This document shows, piece by piece, positions 36,753 to 46,000 of a DNA stretch of 64,000 nt. This DNA comes from Pseudomonas azerbaijanoccidentalis. GTDB lineage: Bacteria; Pseudomonadota; Gammaproteobacteria; Pseudomonadales; Pseudomonadaceae. The notes under the pieces are model-generated. The model had not been told where the DNA came from and did no database searches. It saw only the letters and a list, made by a program, of their open reading frames with translations. The stretch spans positions 682,001 to 746,000 of the forward strand of contig NZ_JAHSTU010000001.1 in the NCBI RefSeq assembly GCF_019145495.1. The letters are read 5' to 3'. Within the stretch, counting starts at the first letter, position 1. Each line of letters starts with the position of its first letter. The translations under genes and the position numbers were made by a program.

Positions 36753-36771
36753 GCGCGGCAGTATACGTCCC

Positions 36772-36895
36772 TGTAGCAATTGGCGAAGCCTGTGTTCGAT
36801 CGCGAAGCGGTCGCCATTGCGATAATTGCTGATGGACCAAGCGCTCCGGTTAACGACCACTTCGTGGCCGAACGCAGCCTACGGCAGCTGCTACA
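36772..36895. repeat. Decayed REP pair
   Basis: TGTAGCAATTGGCGAAGCCTGTG and an inverted CGCAGCCTACGGCAGCTGCTACA lie about 77 bp apart upstream of zapE, related to the pair at 13887-13956. Confidence 0.45.
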
Positions 36896-36898
36896 TGG

Positions 36899-37240
36899 CT
36901 ACAGAGAAATGTCCAACCGGGCGATCTTGCCCTGTTCGTTCAGGCGAAACATGTAGCGCAGTTCCAAAGGGCTGCCCGGGAATGTGCCGGAGATCAGGCC
37001 GTTGACCAACACCTTGCCGGTGCGCTGCTGCACCCCCAGCACTTCGACCCGGGGCTGGTAGCGCTCGGCAGTGTCCTGCATCCATTGGGCGATGGCCTGG
37101 GTGCCGATCCGGTGCTGGCCCTCATCGAACACGTTGGCATCTTCAGCGAAAAAACTGCCGACACGCGAAGTGTCGCGGGTGTTGGCGGCGGCAATATAGG
37201 CAGCGATGGCCGGCGCCAGCGCAGAGGCTGAATGGGACAT
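36899..37240 (-). CDS. NTF2-like/SnoaL-like nuclear transport factor 2 family protein
   Basis: 113 residues; AAGGAG 8 bp upstream of the ATG. The pattern AIAAYIAAANTRDTSRVGSFFAEDANVFDEGQHRIGTQAIAQWM is the cone-shaped NTF2-like fold seen in SnoaL-type proteins. No catalytic set can be assigned. It lies directly downstream of the WYL regulator (51 bp) and may be co-transcribed with it. Confidence 0.82.
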   Translation of the reverse strand: MSHSASALAPAIAAYIAAANTRDTSRVGSFFAEDANVFDEGQHRIGTQAIAQWMQDTAERYQPRVEVLGVQQRTGKVLVNGLISGTFPGSPLELRYMFRLNEQGKIARLDISL

Positions 37241-37291
37241 GGTACGGCTCCTTGCAGGTTGATTCTGGAGCCATGCTAGAACAGTGCTGTG

Positions 37292-38008
37292 TCAATTCTT
37301 GTCAGGAGTGAAACGCCCGGCATCGTCCAGTTGCATCTGCTTGCGCCAGGTGCGCAACAGGTCGCTGCGGCGCCCCGGATAGCGCTCGCCCTGCTCGCTC
37401 GCCTGCAAGATCCGGTCGGTGCGAAAGGTGCGATAGGCGCCGCGCAATTCACACCAGGCCACAATGATTCGCACCTCGTTGAGAAACCCCAACGCCAGCG
37501 GCCAGATCAACCGTTGGGTAGGCACCTGGTTAACATCGGCATAATCAATGTGCAGCTTGGCCTGATTGCGAGTAGCTTGGCGGAACACATTCAACGGCAC
37601 CGCATTCGGCGCAAAGCCATAACCCGGCGGCCCCGGCATGACCGTCGGGTTGTGCAAGGCTTCCAGCGCTTCCGGCGCCAGCACCGCGGCAATCTTGGCC
37701 AGTGCATCGGCCGCGGCCTTGCTCAGGACCTCATCGCCGCGCTGATCGACATAGCGCAAACCCAGCACGATGGCCTCGGTCTCATCAGCGTTGAGCATCA
37801 GCGGCGGCAAAAACAAACCGCTGCGCAGCACGTAGCCGATCCCTGCTTCGCCATAGATCGGCGCGCCCAATGCAGTGAGCTCTGCGATGTCGCGGTACAG
37901 CGTACGCTCGGAGATTTCCAGTTCGCCGGCCAGCGTCGCGGCCGTCACCGGACGGCTTTTGCCACGCAGCACTTGCAGCAACGTCAATAAACGAGTGGTT
38001 CGCGACAA
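37292..38008 (-). CDS. YafY-family transcriptional regulator (HTH_11 + WYL)
   Basis: 238 residues from a TTG start (38006-38008). N-terminal helix-turn-helix MSRTTRLLTLLQVLRGKSRPVTAATLAGELEISERTLYRDIAELTALG (shown in parts: residues 1-48), then a WYL domain from about residue 135 (LHIDYADVNQVPTQRLIWPLALGFLNEVRIIVAWCELRGAYRTFR region), which binds ligands or nucleic acid in related proteins. Probably controls itself, the NTF2-like gene, or the divergent aldo/keto reductase 196 bp away. Confidence 0.88.
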   Translation of the reverse strand: MSRTTRLLTLLQVLRGKSRPVTAATLAGELEISERTLYRDIAELTALGAPIYGEAGIGYVLRSGLFLPPLMLNADETEAIVLGLRYVDQRGDEVLSKAAADALAKIAAVLAPEALEALHNPTVMPGPPGYGFAPNAVPLNVFRQATRNQAKLHIDYADVNQVPTQRLIWPLALGFLNEVRIIVAWCELRGAYRTFRTDRILQASEQGERYPGRRSDLLRTWRKQMQLDDAGRFTPDKN

Positions 38009-38204
38009 GATGGCCAGACCTTCCAGGAAAGTCGTGGGAGCTTAGCAGACACCCCTGTCAGAAACTGGCAGGAGCAAACACACCGTTAGTCGAGAGTTGA
38101 GGGCATCAGGAAAAAGCCAGTTGACGTTTAAAATTATCCGCATCATATTTAATAGATGTTTTGAATAATTTAAATCCTCGTGACGTTTTCTACTGGAGTC
38201 TCCC

Positions 38205-39257
38205 ATGCATTACAAGGTCTTTGGCCGTAAAACCGGCTTGCGTGTTTCCGAGCTGGCATTGGGTGCCGGTAACTTCGGCACCGGTTGGGGCCACGGCGCC
38301 GAGCGCGACGAGGCCAAAGCCATTTTTGACGGTTACCTGGAAGCCGGCGGCAATTTCATCGACACCGCCAACGGCTATCAGGCCGGCCAGTCGGAAGCCA
38401 TGCTCAGTGAGTTTATTGCCGCCGAGCGCGATCGCCTGGTCATCGCCAGCAAATACACCTTGGGCACCACACCGTCAGCCGGCATTTCCCACACGGGCAA
38501 CAACCGCAAAAACATGGTTCGCGCCGTGGAAGAAAGCTTGAAGCGCCTGAAAACCGATCACCTCGATCTGTTCTGGGCGCACATGAGCGATGGCGTGACG
38601 CCGATGGAAGAAATCCTGCGCGGCTTCGACGACCTGGTACGCGCCGGCAAGATCCACTATGCGGGACTGTCGAACTTCCCGGCGTGGCGCATCGCGCGCG
38701 CCGATCTGTTGGCCGAGGTGCGCGGGTTTTCGCCGATTGCCGCGATCCAGGTTGAGTACAGCCTGGCCGAACGCACCGCCGAACGCGAACAACTGCCGAT
38801 GGCCGAAGCCCTGGGCCTGGCCGCAACCCTGTGGTCGCCACTGGGCGGTGGCTTCCTCACCGGCAAGTACCGCGCCAGCGAAGGCGACAACCGCGCCACC
38901 AAACTGGGAATGCTGGTTCACGCCGAGAAAACCGCCCGTGAAACCGCCCTGCTCGACACCCTGCTGGCCGTCGCGGCGGAATTGGCCAGCAGCCCGACTC
39001 ACGTAGCGATTGCCTGGTTGCGGGAGAAGGCCAAGCGGTCGACCACAGCGCTGATTCCGATCCTCGGCTCGCGCACCCGCGAACAACTGGATGCGACATT
39101 GGGCGCGTTGAATGTGCAGTTGAGTGCCGAACAGTTGGCACGGCTGGATGGCATCAGCGATGTGGCCAAAGGTGTGCCGCATGAAAGCATCAGCGGCTCG
39201 TTTTCGCGGTTCAGCGGTGGCGAAACCCTGGACCTGCCCATTATCCCGGTAGCCTGA
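38205..39257 (+). CDS. Aldo/keto reductase
   Basis: 350 residues; GGAG 8 bp before the ATG. The tetrad is visible: Asp and Tyr in NFIDTANGYQAGQSE, Lys in VIASKYTLG and His in LDLFWAHMSDG. The NADPH-binding C-terminal part is ALIPILGSRTREQLDATLGAL. It reduces aldehydes or ketones in the cytoplasm; substrate unknown. Divergent from the WYL regulator, which may respond to the same compounds. Confidence 0.92.
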   Translation: MHYKVFGRKTGLRVSELALGAGNFGTGWGHGAERDEAKAIFDGYLEAGGNFIDTANGYQAGQSEAMLSEFIAAERDRLVIASKYTLGTTPSAGISHTGNNRKNMVRAVEESLKRLKTDHLDLFWAHMSDGVTPMEEILRGFDDLVRAGKIHYAGLSNFPAWRIARADLLAEVRGFSPIAAIQVEYSLAERTAEREQLPMAEALGLAATLWSPLGGGFLTGKYRASEGDNRATKLGMLVHAEKTARETALLDTLLAVAAELASSPTHVAIAWLREKAKRSTTALIPILGSRTREQLDATLGALNVQLSAEQLARLDGISDVAKGVPHESISGSFSRFSGGETLDLPIIPVA

Positions 39258-39261
39258 AAAA

Positions 39262-39330
39262 GCATCGCGGGCAAGCCCGCTCCCCAGGATTTGCGCTAAA
39301 CCTGTGGGAGCGGGCTTGCCCGCGATGGCG
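39262..39330. repeat. REP doublet, 'GCGGGCTTGCCCGC' family
   Basis: Facing copies catcgcgggcaagcccgctc and gagcgggcttgcccgcgatg around aggatttgcgctaaa; same family as 2989-3085. Confidence 0.85.
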
Positions 39331-39356
39331 TCAGTAGATTCACAACAAATTCAGTG

Positions 39357-39518
39357 TTACTGGTCGACCTTATGTTTGGCCGCATACAGGCACAGCATCT
39401 CCATCGCCAGCGTCGCCGCGGCCAATGAGGTGATGTCGGCGCTGTCATAAGCAGGCGCCCACACCGGCGTTCCGGTACCCGGTGCAAAGGCCGGGTCCAG
39501 TGGTGCCGGGAGATGCGC
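39357..39518 (-). pseudogene. Possible 3' gene remnant cut by a REP element
   Basis: The minus-strand frame ending in TAA at 39357-39359 encodes about 50 residues of protein-like sequence (TGTPVWAPAYDSADITSLAA, then an amphipathic helix ending AAKHKVDQ) with no start codon before it merges into the REP copy at 39521. It looks like the C-terminus of a lost gene. I do not recognise the family. Confidence 0.35.
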
Positions 39519-39520
39519 AG

Positions 39521-39588
39521 AGGGCGGCCGCCTTCGACAGCTCCTACACCGATATCCTGTAGGAGCTGCCGAAGGCGGCGATCTTTTG
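39521..39588. repeat. REP doublet, 'GATCGCAGCCTTCGGCAGCTCC' family
   Basis: Copies of the form gcggccgccttcgacagctc and gagctgccgaaggcggcgat around a 12-bp spacer, upstream of the permease gene. Confidence 0.8.
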
Positions 39589-39674
39589 ATCTGTTCTTTT
39601 GCCGTGGCCGGACCGTTCTGGCATCCTGCGCCTCCATTTTCTGACCCGGCCCCGCCTCCCGGCACGCATACCCC

Positions 39675-41117
39675 ATGACCTCCCCTGAAAAAAACCTGCG
39701 CCACAACGACCTGATCTACGGCCTCAACGACCGTCCTCACCTGACGGCTACCGTGTTCGCTGCCCTGCAACACGTGCTGGCGAGTTTCGTCGGCATCATC
39801 ACGCCGACACTGATCATGGGCAGCGCCCTGGGCCTGCAAAGCGAAATTCCTTACCTGATCAGCATGGCGCTGTTCGTTTCCGGCCTGGGCACGTTCGTTC
39901 AGGCGCGGCGCTTCGGGCCGGTTGGCTCTGGCTTGTTGTGCCTGCAAGGCACCAGTTTCTCGTTCATCAGCGTGATCCTCAGTGCCGGGTTCATGGTCAA
40001 GGCCCGCGGTGGCGGCACTGATGAAATCCTTTCGACGATCTTTGGCGTGTGCTTCTTCGCCGCGTTCATCGAAGTGGTGTTAAGCCAGTTCATCGGCAAA
40101 TTGCGCATGCTGATCACCCCGGTGGTGACCGGCACCATCATCACCCTCATGGGCCTGTCGCTGATCAAGGTCGCGATGACCGACATTGCTGGCGGTTTCG
40201 GTGCGCCTGACCTCGGCGCCGCCAGCCATCTGGGCCTGGCCGCATTGGTGCTTGGCACAATCGTGGTGCTGAACCGCGTCGACGTGCCATTCCTGCGCCT
40301 GGGAGCGATCGTGATCGGCTTGACCCTCGGCTATGTCGTCGCCTGGTGGATGGGCCACGTCGACTTCGCCAGCCTGCCCGCCGTGCCGCTGATGAGCGTG
40401 CCGGTGCCGTTCAAGTACGGCTTCTCTTTTGATTGGGTGGCGTTCGTGCCAGTGGCGGTGATTTTCCTCGTGTCGCCACTGGAAGCGGCTGGTGACCTGA
40501 CCGCCAATTCGATGATTTCCCGGCAACCCGTCAAAGGCCCGGTGTATATCCGCCGGATCAAATCCGGGTTGCTCGCCGACGGCCTCAACTCGGCGATGGC
40601 GGCGGTGTTCAACAGCATGCCGATGGTGACCTTCGCCCAGAACAACGGGGTGATTCAGCTGACCGGCGTGGCCAGTCGTTACGTGGCATTTTTCATTGCC
40701 GGTTTGTTGGTGGTGCTGGGGCTGTTCCCGATGATCGGCGCGGTGCTGCAACTGATGCCGAAACCGGTGCTCGGTGGTGCCGAACTGGTGATGTTCGGCA
40801 CAGTCGCCGTGGCCGGGATCAAGATCCTCGCCGAAGCCGGCCTGCATCGGCGCAACATGCTGATCGTGGCGATATCTATCGGCATGGGCCTGGGTGTCGC
40901 CGCTGTACCGGAAGTCTTGCGTGAGCTGCCCAAGGCGCTGCACAACATTTTCGAATCGCCGATCACCGTCGGTGCGTTGTGCGCCATCGTGCTGAACCTC
41001 TTCCTGCCGGAAGAATTCATCGAGCTGGAAGAAGACGACTTCGATCCTGAAGCGTCGATTTTGCAGGTCATGGAAAATCCGCAGGTGACGGAACCCGTCG
41101 CACCGATCAATCGCTGA
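39675..41117 (+). CDS. Nucleobase:cation symporter-2, xanthine/urate-type permease
   Basis: 480 residues with about 14 membrane segments. NCS2/NAT signature motif QNNGVIQLTGVASRY (the QxNxGxxxxTG block), preceded by SPLEAAGDLTANSMIS, which carries the conserved Glu; GLQSEIPYLISMALFVSGLGTFVQ and QGTSFSFISVI complete the pattern. The NNGVIQ form is that of xanthine and uric acid carriers rather than uracil carriers. It acts as a proton symporter at the inner membrane. No purine catabolic gene is adjacent, so the substrate is uncertain. Confidence 0.88.
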   Translation: MTSPEKNLRHNDLIYGLNDRPHLTATVFAALQHVLASFVGIITPTLIMGSALGLQSEIPYLISMALFVSGLGTFVQARRFGPVGSGLLCLQGTSFSFISVILSAGFMVKARGGGTDEILSTIFGVCFFAAFIEVVLSQFIGKLRMLITPVVTGTIITLMGLSLIKVAMTDIAGGFGAPDLGAASHLGLAALVLGTIVVLNRVDVPFLRLGAIVIGLTLGYVVAWWMGHVDFASLPAVPLMSVPVPFKYGFSFDWVAFVPVAVIFLVSPLEAAGDLTANSMISRQPVKGPVYIRRIKSGLLADGLNSAMAAVFNSMPMVTFAQNNGVIQLTGVASRYVAFFIAGLLVVLGLFPMIGAVLQLMPKPVLGGAELVMFGTVAVAGIKILAEAGLHRRNMLIVAISIGMGLGVAAVPEVLRELPKALHNIFESPITVGALCAIVLNLFLPEEFIELEEDDFDPEASILQVMENPQVTEPVAPINR

Positions 41118-41168
41118 AGCCACCGTGCTACATTCGCTGCGACTCGGTTTGGCACAAGGTTGAGCGCG

Positions 41169-41813
41169 TTGAACAAGAAGACCGGCATCCGGGCCGCACA
41201 GGCCCAACAGACCCGCACGCGGATTCTCGAAGCCGCGGTGAAAGTGTTCACCCGCGACGGTTACTCCGGCGGGCGGGTCGAGAGTATTTCCCGTGAGGCC
41301 GATTCCAACGACCGCATGCTTTATTACTACTTCGGCAGTAAAGAGCAGCTGTTTATCTGCGTGCTGGAACACACCTACGAGCAGTTCAACAAAGCCGAAA
41401 GCCGCCTCAAACTGGACCTGACGCAACCGCTGGTGGCGCTACGGGATCTGGTGGCTTTCGTCTGGGACTACTACGTCGCGCACCCGGAGTTCGTCGCCAT
41501 CCTCAGCAACGAAAACCTGCATAACGGCAAGCATGCACAGCAGTCCAGCGAGTTGCGCCGGCTGTCCGGTGAAGCGGTCGGTGTCCTGCGGCCGATCATC
41601 GAAGCAGGTCAGGCCCAGGGTTTGTTTCGCCAGGACCTGGACATCAAGCACGTGTACTTGATGATTGCCTCGCTGTGCTACTTCTATAACTCCAACCGCC
41701 ATACCCTCAGCTCGTTTCTCGGTGAGGATCTGGCGGGTAAATCGCAGCAGCAGGATTGGTTGGGGTTTATCAAGGACCTGGTCGTGCGGGGCGTTATTCA
41801 ACTGCCAGGTTGA
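41169..41813 (+). CDS. nicS: TetR-family regulator, NicS candidate
   Basis: 214 residues from TTG 41169 (AAGG 9 bp upstream); a TTG three codons earlier is too close to that site. HTH: RTRILEAAVKVFTRDGYSGGRVESISREADSNDRMLYYYFGSKEQLF in parts, residues about 17-60. The C-terminal ligand domain has LVAFVWDYYVAHPEFVAILSNENL. It converges on nicB with 15 bp between the stops. In P. putida a TetR-like repressor, NicS, controls nicAB; position and family fit, so I use that name as a probable assignment. Confidence 0.72.
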   Translation: MNKKTGIRAAQAQQTRTRILEAAVKVFTRDGYSGGRVESISREADSNDRMLYYYFGSKEQLFICVLEHTYEQFNKAESRLKLDLTQPLVALRDLVAFVWDYYVAHPEFVAILSNENLHNGKHAQQSSELRRLSGEAVGVLRPIIEAGQAQGLFRQDLDIKHVYLMIASLCYFYNSNRHTLSSFLGEDLAGKSQQQDWLGFIKDLVVRGVIQLPG

Positions 41814-41828
41814 CTCCCCGCGATACGT

Positions 41829-44800
41829 TCAATGGCTCCCCGGATTTGCCCGCAGGTGCGCCACTTTCTGTTCCAGCCCTTGCCACTGCGGTGCCGATGA
41901 CGCAAACCGGCTGCGCAGATACGCTGCCAGTTCCGCTACCTGGGTGTTGGACAGACTGTCCTTGAAACCGGGCATGTAGCCCAGGTCTTTGGTGGCCGGG
42001 GCATTGATGCCCTGCAAAATGACCTTGATCAGGTTGTCCGGTTGATCGCTGTGCACATTGGTGTTGCTGGCCAGCGACGGGCTTACGCCAAACAGCTTCG
42101 GACCGAGACCATCGGCGTGACAGGCCTTGCAGGAACCTTCGAACACGCGCTGGCCGTTGCTCAATGACAACGTCGAGGCAGGTTGCGCAGCGGGTTCAAC
42201 CTTTGGCGAATCAGCCTGCGCTTCGTTGAGTGAAGCGAGGTACACCGCCATCGCCCGAACGTCCGTTTTCGGCAATTTTGCCAACTCACTGACCACCGGG
42301 CCCATCGGGCCTGTCGCCACGCCATGGGCCTCGGAATAACCGGTGCTGAGGTAGTCGAACAGTTGGTTTTCGGTCCAGGGCGTCGGCGCTTTCGACAACC
42401 CGTTGAGCGCCGGCGCTTCCCAGCCATCGACCATGCCACCCGCCAGAAACGCGGCTCCGCCCTTCTCGGCCCCCAGCACGTTGCGCGGCGAATGGCAGGC
42501 CGCGCAATGGCCGAGCCCGTTGACCAGATAGGCGCCGCGATTCCATTGCTCGCTACGCTGTGGCTGCGCGCTGATCTCGCCGCGACGCAAAAACAAGGCA
42601 TTCCAGCCGGCCATCAACGGCCTCAGATTGAACGGGAAGCGCATGTCGTTGGCCTTCGGTTCCTGGCTGACCGGCGCCTGCGACATGAGGTAGGCATACA
42701 GCGCCTGCATGTCCGCATCATTGATGTTGCGAAACGCCGTGTACGGAAACGCCGGGTACAAGTTGCGCCCATCCCTGCCGATGCCATCGCGCATCGCCCG
42801 CTCGAAGGCCGGGTACGACCAACTGCCAATACCGGTTTTCACGTCCGGGGTGATGTTGCTGCTGTACAACGTGCCGAACGGTGTCTCCATCGCCAACCCA
42901 CCGGCATTGGTCGCACCACCGGGCGCGGTGTGGCAGACCGCACAATCACCAACGGCCGCCAGCAACCGCCCGCGTTCAAGAGTGGCCGCCGACCAGGTGC
43001 CGGCACTCGGCGGGGCAATCGGCGCGATCTCCGAGTGAAACGGCCACGCCGTGGCGGCCATACCGAGCACCGCGCCGAAGGCGGCAAACAGTGAGCCGAA
43101 CAACCACTTCGAACGCTTGGCCGGGGATTTCGACGGATCAGCCTCGGTGCCGGCGTTGAGTGCCGCCAACACCCGCTCCGGGGTGATCGGCAGTTCACGA
43201 AAGCGTATCCCGGTGGCGTCGTAGATCGCATTGGCAATCGCCGCCGCACTCGGCACCGACGCGGATTCACCGGCGCCCATGGGCGGCTGGTCCTGACGCG
43301 GCATCATCATCACGTCGATCTGCGGCACCTCGGGAAAGGTCAGGATCGGATAACCGCCCCACTCCTTGCTCGCCACCGTGGATTCCTCAAAGGTCACCCG
43401 TTCCTTGAGCACACGGCTGGTGGACTGAATGACGTTACCGTGGATCTGATGCTGCACGCCCGCGGGGTTGATCATCATCCCCGAGTCATGCCCGATCACC
43501 ACACGCGTTACGGAGACATCGCCGGTCTGGCGATCCACCGCCACATCCGCTACCCACGCTGCCCACGCGGCACCGAAGCCGGGGAACTTGCTGTGGATGT
43601 AGCGCGCGTAAGCGAAGCCGCGACCGCGCAAAAACTGATCTTCGTTCGCCGTTTGCATCGGCGCCGTGCGCGGGCTCCAGGCAGCGCGCTCGGCGGTGGA
43701 CTTGACCAGGTCAATGGCGCGCTCGTCACGCAAATAGCGCAACCGGTACTCGACCGGGTCGACGCCGGCGGCAAAGGCCAATTCATCGATGTAGGACTCG
43801 TGGGCAAAGGTATTGGGCAGCGCCGACACGCCGCGCATCCACGAGGCACGCACCAGTGGCGCCATGTCGTTAATGGTCACGCGCATGTGTTCAATGTCAT
43901 AGGGCGGGATCGAGGTGCGATCGCCCATCTCGAACATCGCGGCAACCGGCTCCACCCGCCCGGTCAGCAGCAGGGCCAGGGTCGGCGCGCCATTGGAGGG
44001 ATAGCTGGTCTGAAAATCATAAGCGGCGATACTGCCATCGGCGTTCAAACCACCGTCGACGTCCATCAGTTGCGCGGTGCCTTTGGGCTCCCAGGCGTGC
44101 TCTTGTTCGCGGGTCAGCTGCACACGCACCGGTTTGCCCACCGCCCGAGACAACAACAAGGCATCGGCGCAGACATCGTCAGCGCAGTTGCGTCCGTAGC
44201 AACCGGAGGCTTCCATGCGAATGATCTCGATCGATTCCTCGGCGCACTCCAGCAACCAGGCCAGATCGGCACGCAACAGATGCGGATTCTGCGTGCCGGA
44301 CCACACCCGTGAACCCGAAGGTTGGTAATCCGCCACGCCGCAGGAAGGACCGATCGAGCCGTGCATCTGATAAGGCCATAAATAGCTGCGCGACAGACGC
44401 TGGCTGGCACCGGCCAACGCTTCATCCACATTGCCTTGATCCAGCACCACTCGCTGCACCCGAGGATTGTCGCGGATCGCCTGCTCGACATTGCTCATGT
44501 CCGGCAATGCCTGATTCCAGGCTTTCCAGCTGACCCGAAGCTCCTTCGCAGCCTTGATGGCTTGCTCTTCGCGCAACGCCACCACACCGACGAAGTCACG
44601 GATCACCACCACCGCGACGATCCCCGGAATATGGGCGATGGACGCTTCGTCGACCGCCAGCAGGCTGTTGCCGACAAAGTCACCGCAATCGAGCCCGGCG
44701 TAAGGCGGGCGAACCACTCGGCCGTGGAGCATATCCGGTACACGCATGTCATGGACGTAAGTCAGCTCGCCGGTTGCCTTGGCCGGAATATCCACCCGCG

Positions 44801-45383
44801 CGGCGCCCTTGCCCACCAACCGATAGTCGCTGGCGTCTTTGAGCGGCGCGTCGCCGGAGATTCGCAGCTCCCAGTGCTCGCAGCGCACCAGATCGGCGTA
44901 GGTGGTGGTGCGCCCGTCGGTGGCCGTTATCACCCCGGCCTCGACCTTTAGACTCGCCGCCTCGACCGCCCAGCGCTCTGCCGCGCGCGCCAGCAAAAAG
45001 TGCCGTGCTTGCGCTGCCGCATTGCGCAACGGGATCGCCGAAATCTGCAGGGTGGCGCTGGCGATGGTCGCGCCCTGATTCGGCACGCGCTCGGTGTCGC
45101 CCAGCACCATGCACACTTGATCAATGCGCAGGTCCAGTTCTTCGGCAACGATCTGCGCCAATGAGGTGCGGATGCCGGTGCCGAGGTCGACATGGCCGTT
45201 GAAGGCATACACCCCACCGTCGTCGCTGACGGCAATGAAAATCGCCAGTTCCTTGGGCTTGATCGTCGGTGTACCGCCCTTGGCCACCGGACCCGAAGGC
45301 GGCAGCACATCGTCGACGATCAGCAGAACGCCGGTCTTGGCCAGCAGTTGGTCGCGGGTTGGGATTGCGTCGGTCATGTTCAT
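41829..45383 (-). CDS. nicB: Nicotinate dehydrogenase large subunit NicB (molybdopterin domain fused to tri-haem cytochrome c)
   Basis: 1184 residues (P. putida NicB: 1187). Residues 1 to about 740 form a xanthine-dehydrogenase-family molybdopterin domain (GHVDLGTGIRTSLAQIVAEEL; MEASGCYGRNCADDV; PPMGAGESASVPSAAAIANAI with the catalytic Glu). A hydrophobic helix follows at about 757-779, then three cytochrome c modules: CAVCH (814-818), CAACH (960-964) and CKACH (1085-1089). With NicA it hydroxylates nicotinate to 6-hydroxynicotinate and passes electrons to the respiratory chain. The start is the ATG at 45381-45383; an ATG two codons later is also possible. It lies 10 bp after nicA. Confidence 0.95.
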   Translation of the reverse strand: MNMTDAIPTRDQLLAKTGVLLIVDDVLPPSGPVAKGGTPTIKPKELAIFIAVSDDGGVYAFNGHVDLGTGIRTSLAQIVAEELDLRIDQVCMVLGDTERVPNQGATIASATLQISAIPLRNAAAQARHFLLARAAERWAVEAASLKVEAGVITATDGRTTTYADLVRCEHWELRISGDAPLKDASDYRLVGKGAARVDIPAKATGELTYVHDMRVPDMLHGRVVRPPYAGLDCGDFVGNSLLAVDEASIAHIPGIVAVVVIRDFVGVVALREEQAIKAAKELRVSWKAWNQALPDMSNVEQAIRDNPRVQRVVLDQGNVDEALAGASQRLSRSYLWPYQMHGSIGPSCGVADYQPSGSRVWSGTQNPHLLRADLAWLLECAEESIEIIRMEASGCYGRNCADDVCADALLLSRAVGKPVRVQLTREQEHAWEPKGTAQLMDVDGGLNADGSIAAYDFQTSYPSNGAPTLALLLTGRVEPVAAMFEMGDRTSIPPYDIEHMRVTINDMAPLVRASWMRGVSALPNTFAHESYIDELAFAAGVDPVEYRLRYLRDERAIDLVKSTAERAAWSPRTAPMQTANEDQFLRGRGFAYARYIHSKFPGFGAAWAAWVADVAVDRQTGDVSVTRVVIGHDSGMMINPAGVQHQIHGNVIQSTSRVLKERVTFEESTVASKEWGGYPILTFPEVPQIDVMMMPRQDQPPMGAGESASVPSAAAIANAIYDATGIRFRELPITPERVLAALNAGTEADPSKSPAKRSKWLFGSLFAAFGAVLGMAATAWPFHSEIAPIAPPSAGTWSAATLERGRLLAAVGDCAVCHTAPGGATNAGGLAMETPFGTLYSSNITPDVKTGIGSWSYPAFERAMRDGIGRDGRNLYPAFPYTAFRNINDADMQALYAYLMSQAPVSQEPKANDMRFPFNLRPLMAGWNALFLRRGEISAQPQRSEQWNRGAYLVNGLGHCAACHSPRNVLGAEKGGAAFLAGGMVDGWEAPALNGLSKAPTPWTENQLFDYLSTGYSEAHGVATGPMGPVVSELAKLPKTDVRAMAVYLASLNEAQADSPKVEPAAQPASTLSLSNGQRVFEGSCKACHADGLGPKLFGVSPSLASNTNVHSDQPDNLIKVILQGINAPATKDLGYMPGFKDSLSNTQVAELAAYLRSRFASSAPQWQGLEQKVAHLRANPGSH

Positions 45384-45393
45384 CGATCCACGT

Positions 45394-45870
45394 TCAAGGC
45401 GTTTGACGGGCGGCACGCAGCACCGCGCGAAGGATTTCGATATGGGTGCCGCAACGGCAGAGGTTGGCCGAAAGTTCGTTGCGGATCTGGGTTTCGCTGG
45501 GGTTGGGGATGCGGTCGAGCAAGGCCTTGGCGGTCATGATCATGCCGTTGAGGCAGTAGCCGCATTGCGCTGCCTGCTCGTCGATGAAGGCTTGTTGCAC
45601 CGGATGCGGTTCGGCCCGAGTGCCAAGACCTTCGAGGGTGATGATCTGCCGGTCGACCGCACCCGCCAGCGGGAATACGCACGAGCGTGCGGCAACGCCA
45701 TCGATGATCACCGTGCAGGCGCCACACTCGCCCAGGCCGCAGCCATATTTAGGGCCGTTGAGTTGCAGGTCATTGCGCAGGATCAGCAATAAAGGGGTAT
45801 CCGCCATGGCGGTAACAGTCGTGGTTTGGCCGTTGACCTCAAGCGCTACGGTAATTTCCTGGCTCGTCAT
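45394..45870 (-). CDS. nicA: Nicotinate dehydrogenase small [2Fe-2S] subunit NicA
   Basis: 158 residues (P. putida NicA: 157). Two [2Fe-2S] clusters are ligated by Cys44, Cys49, Cys52 and Cys64 (YGCGLGECGACTV) and by Cys103, Cys106, Cys138 and Cys140 (QCGYCLNGM, NLCRCG). It transfers electrons from the molybdenum centre of NicB to its haems. First gene of nicAB, downstream of two operator-like palindromes. Confidence 0.95.
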   Translation of the reverse strand: MTSQEITVALEVNGQTTTVTAMADTPLLLILRNDLQLNGPKYGCGLGECGACTVIIDGVAARSCVFPLAGAVDRQIITLEGLGTRAEPHPVQQAFIDEQAAQCGYCLNGMIMTAKALLDRIPNPSETQIRNELSANLCRCGTHIEILRAVLRAARQTP

Positions 45871-45892
45871 TCACTTCGCCCGCTTCAGTTTA

Positions 45893-45908
45893 TGAAGTGC
45901 CCACTACA
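45893..45908. promoter_or_regulatory. Operator-like palindrome 1 upstream of nicA
   Basis: TGAAGTGCCCACTACA, inverted arms TGAAGT/ACTACA (5 of 6) around 4 bp. It is repeated at 45985; the similarity extends into a following AAAAGAG. Candidate NicS site, 23 bp before the nicA start codon. Confidence 0.55.
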
Positions 45909-45939
45909 CCAAAAGAGCAAAGAAAAAGTCGCGAGGTCG

Positions 45940-45957
45940 ACCTGGTCATTACCAGGT
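45940..45957. promoter_or_regulatory. Perfect inverted repeat between the two operator copies
   Basis: ACCTGGT-CATT-ACCAGGT, 7-bp perfect arms, about midway between the palindromes at 45893 and 45985. It may be another protein site or a leader hairpin. Confidence 0.4.
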
Positions 45958-45984
45958 GTGTGGCGTCGCGACACACTCAAATGG

Positions 45985-46000
45985 TGAAGTGGCTACTACA
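45985..46000. promoter_or_regulatory. Operator-like palindrome 2 upstream of nicA
   Basis: TGAAGTGGCTACTACA, second copy of the 45893 element in the same orientation, 92 bp away. Confidence 0.55.

Noticed and set aside
40080..41426. 448-codon minus-strand frame opposite the permease and TetR genes
   Set aside because: Spans two real genes antisense; His/Gln-rich translation without motifs.
43440..44312. 290-codon plus-strand frame opposite nicB
   Set aside because: Antisense to the conserved molybdopterin domain; no ribosome site or family pattern.
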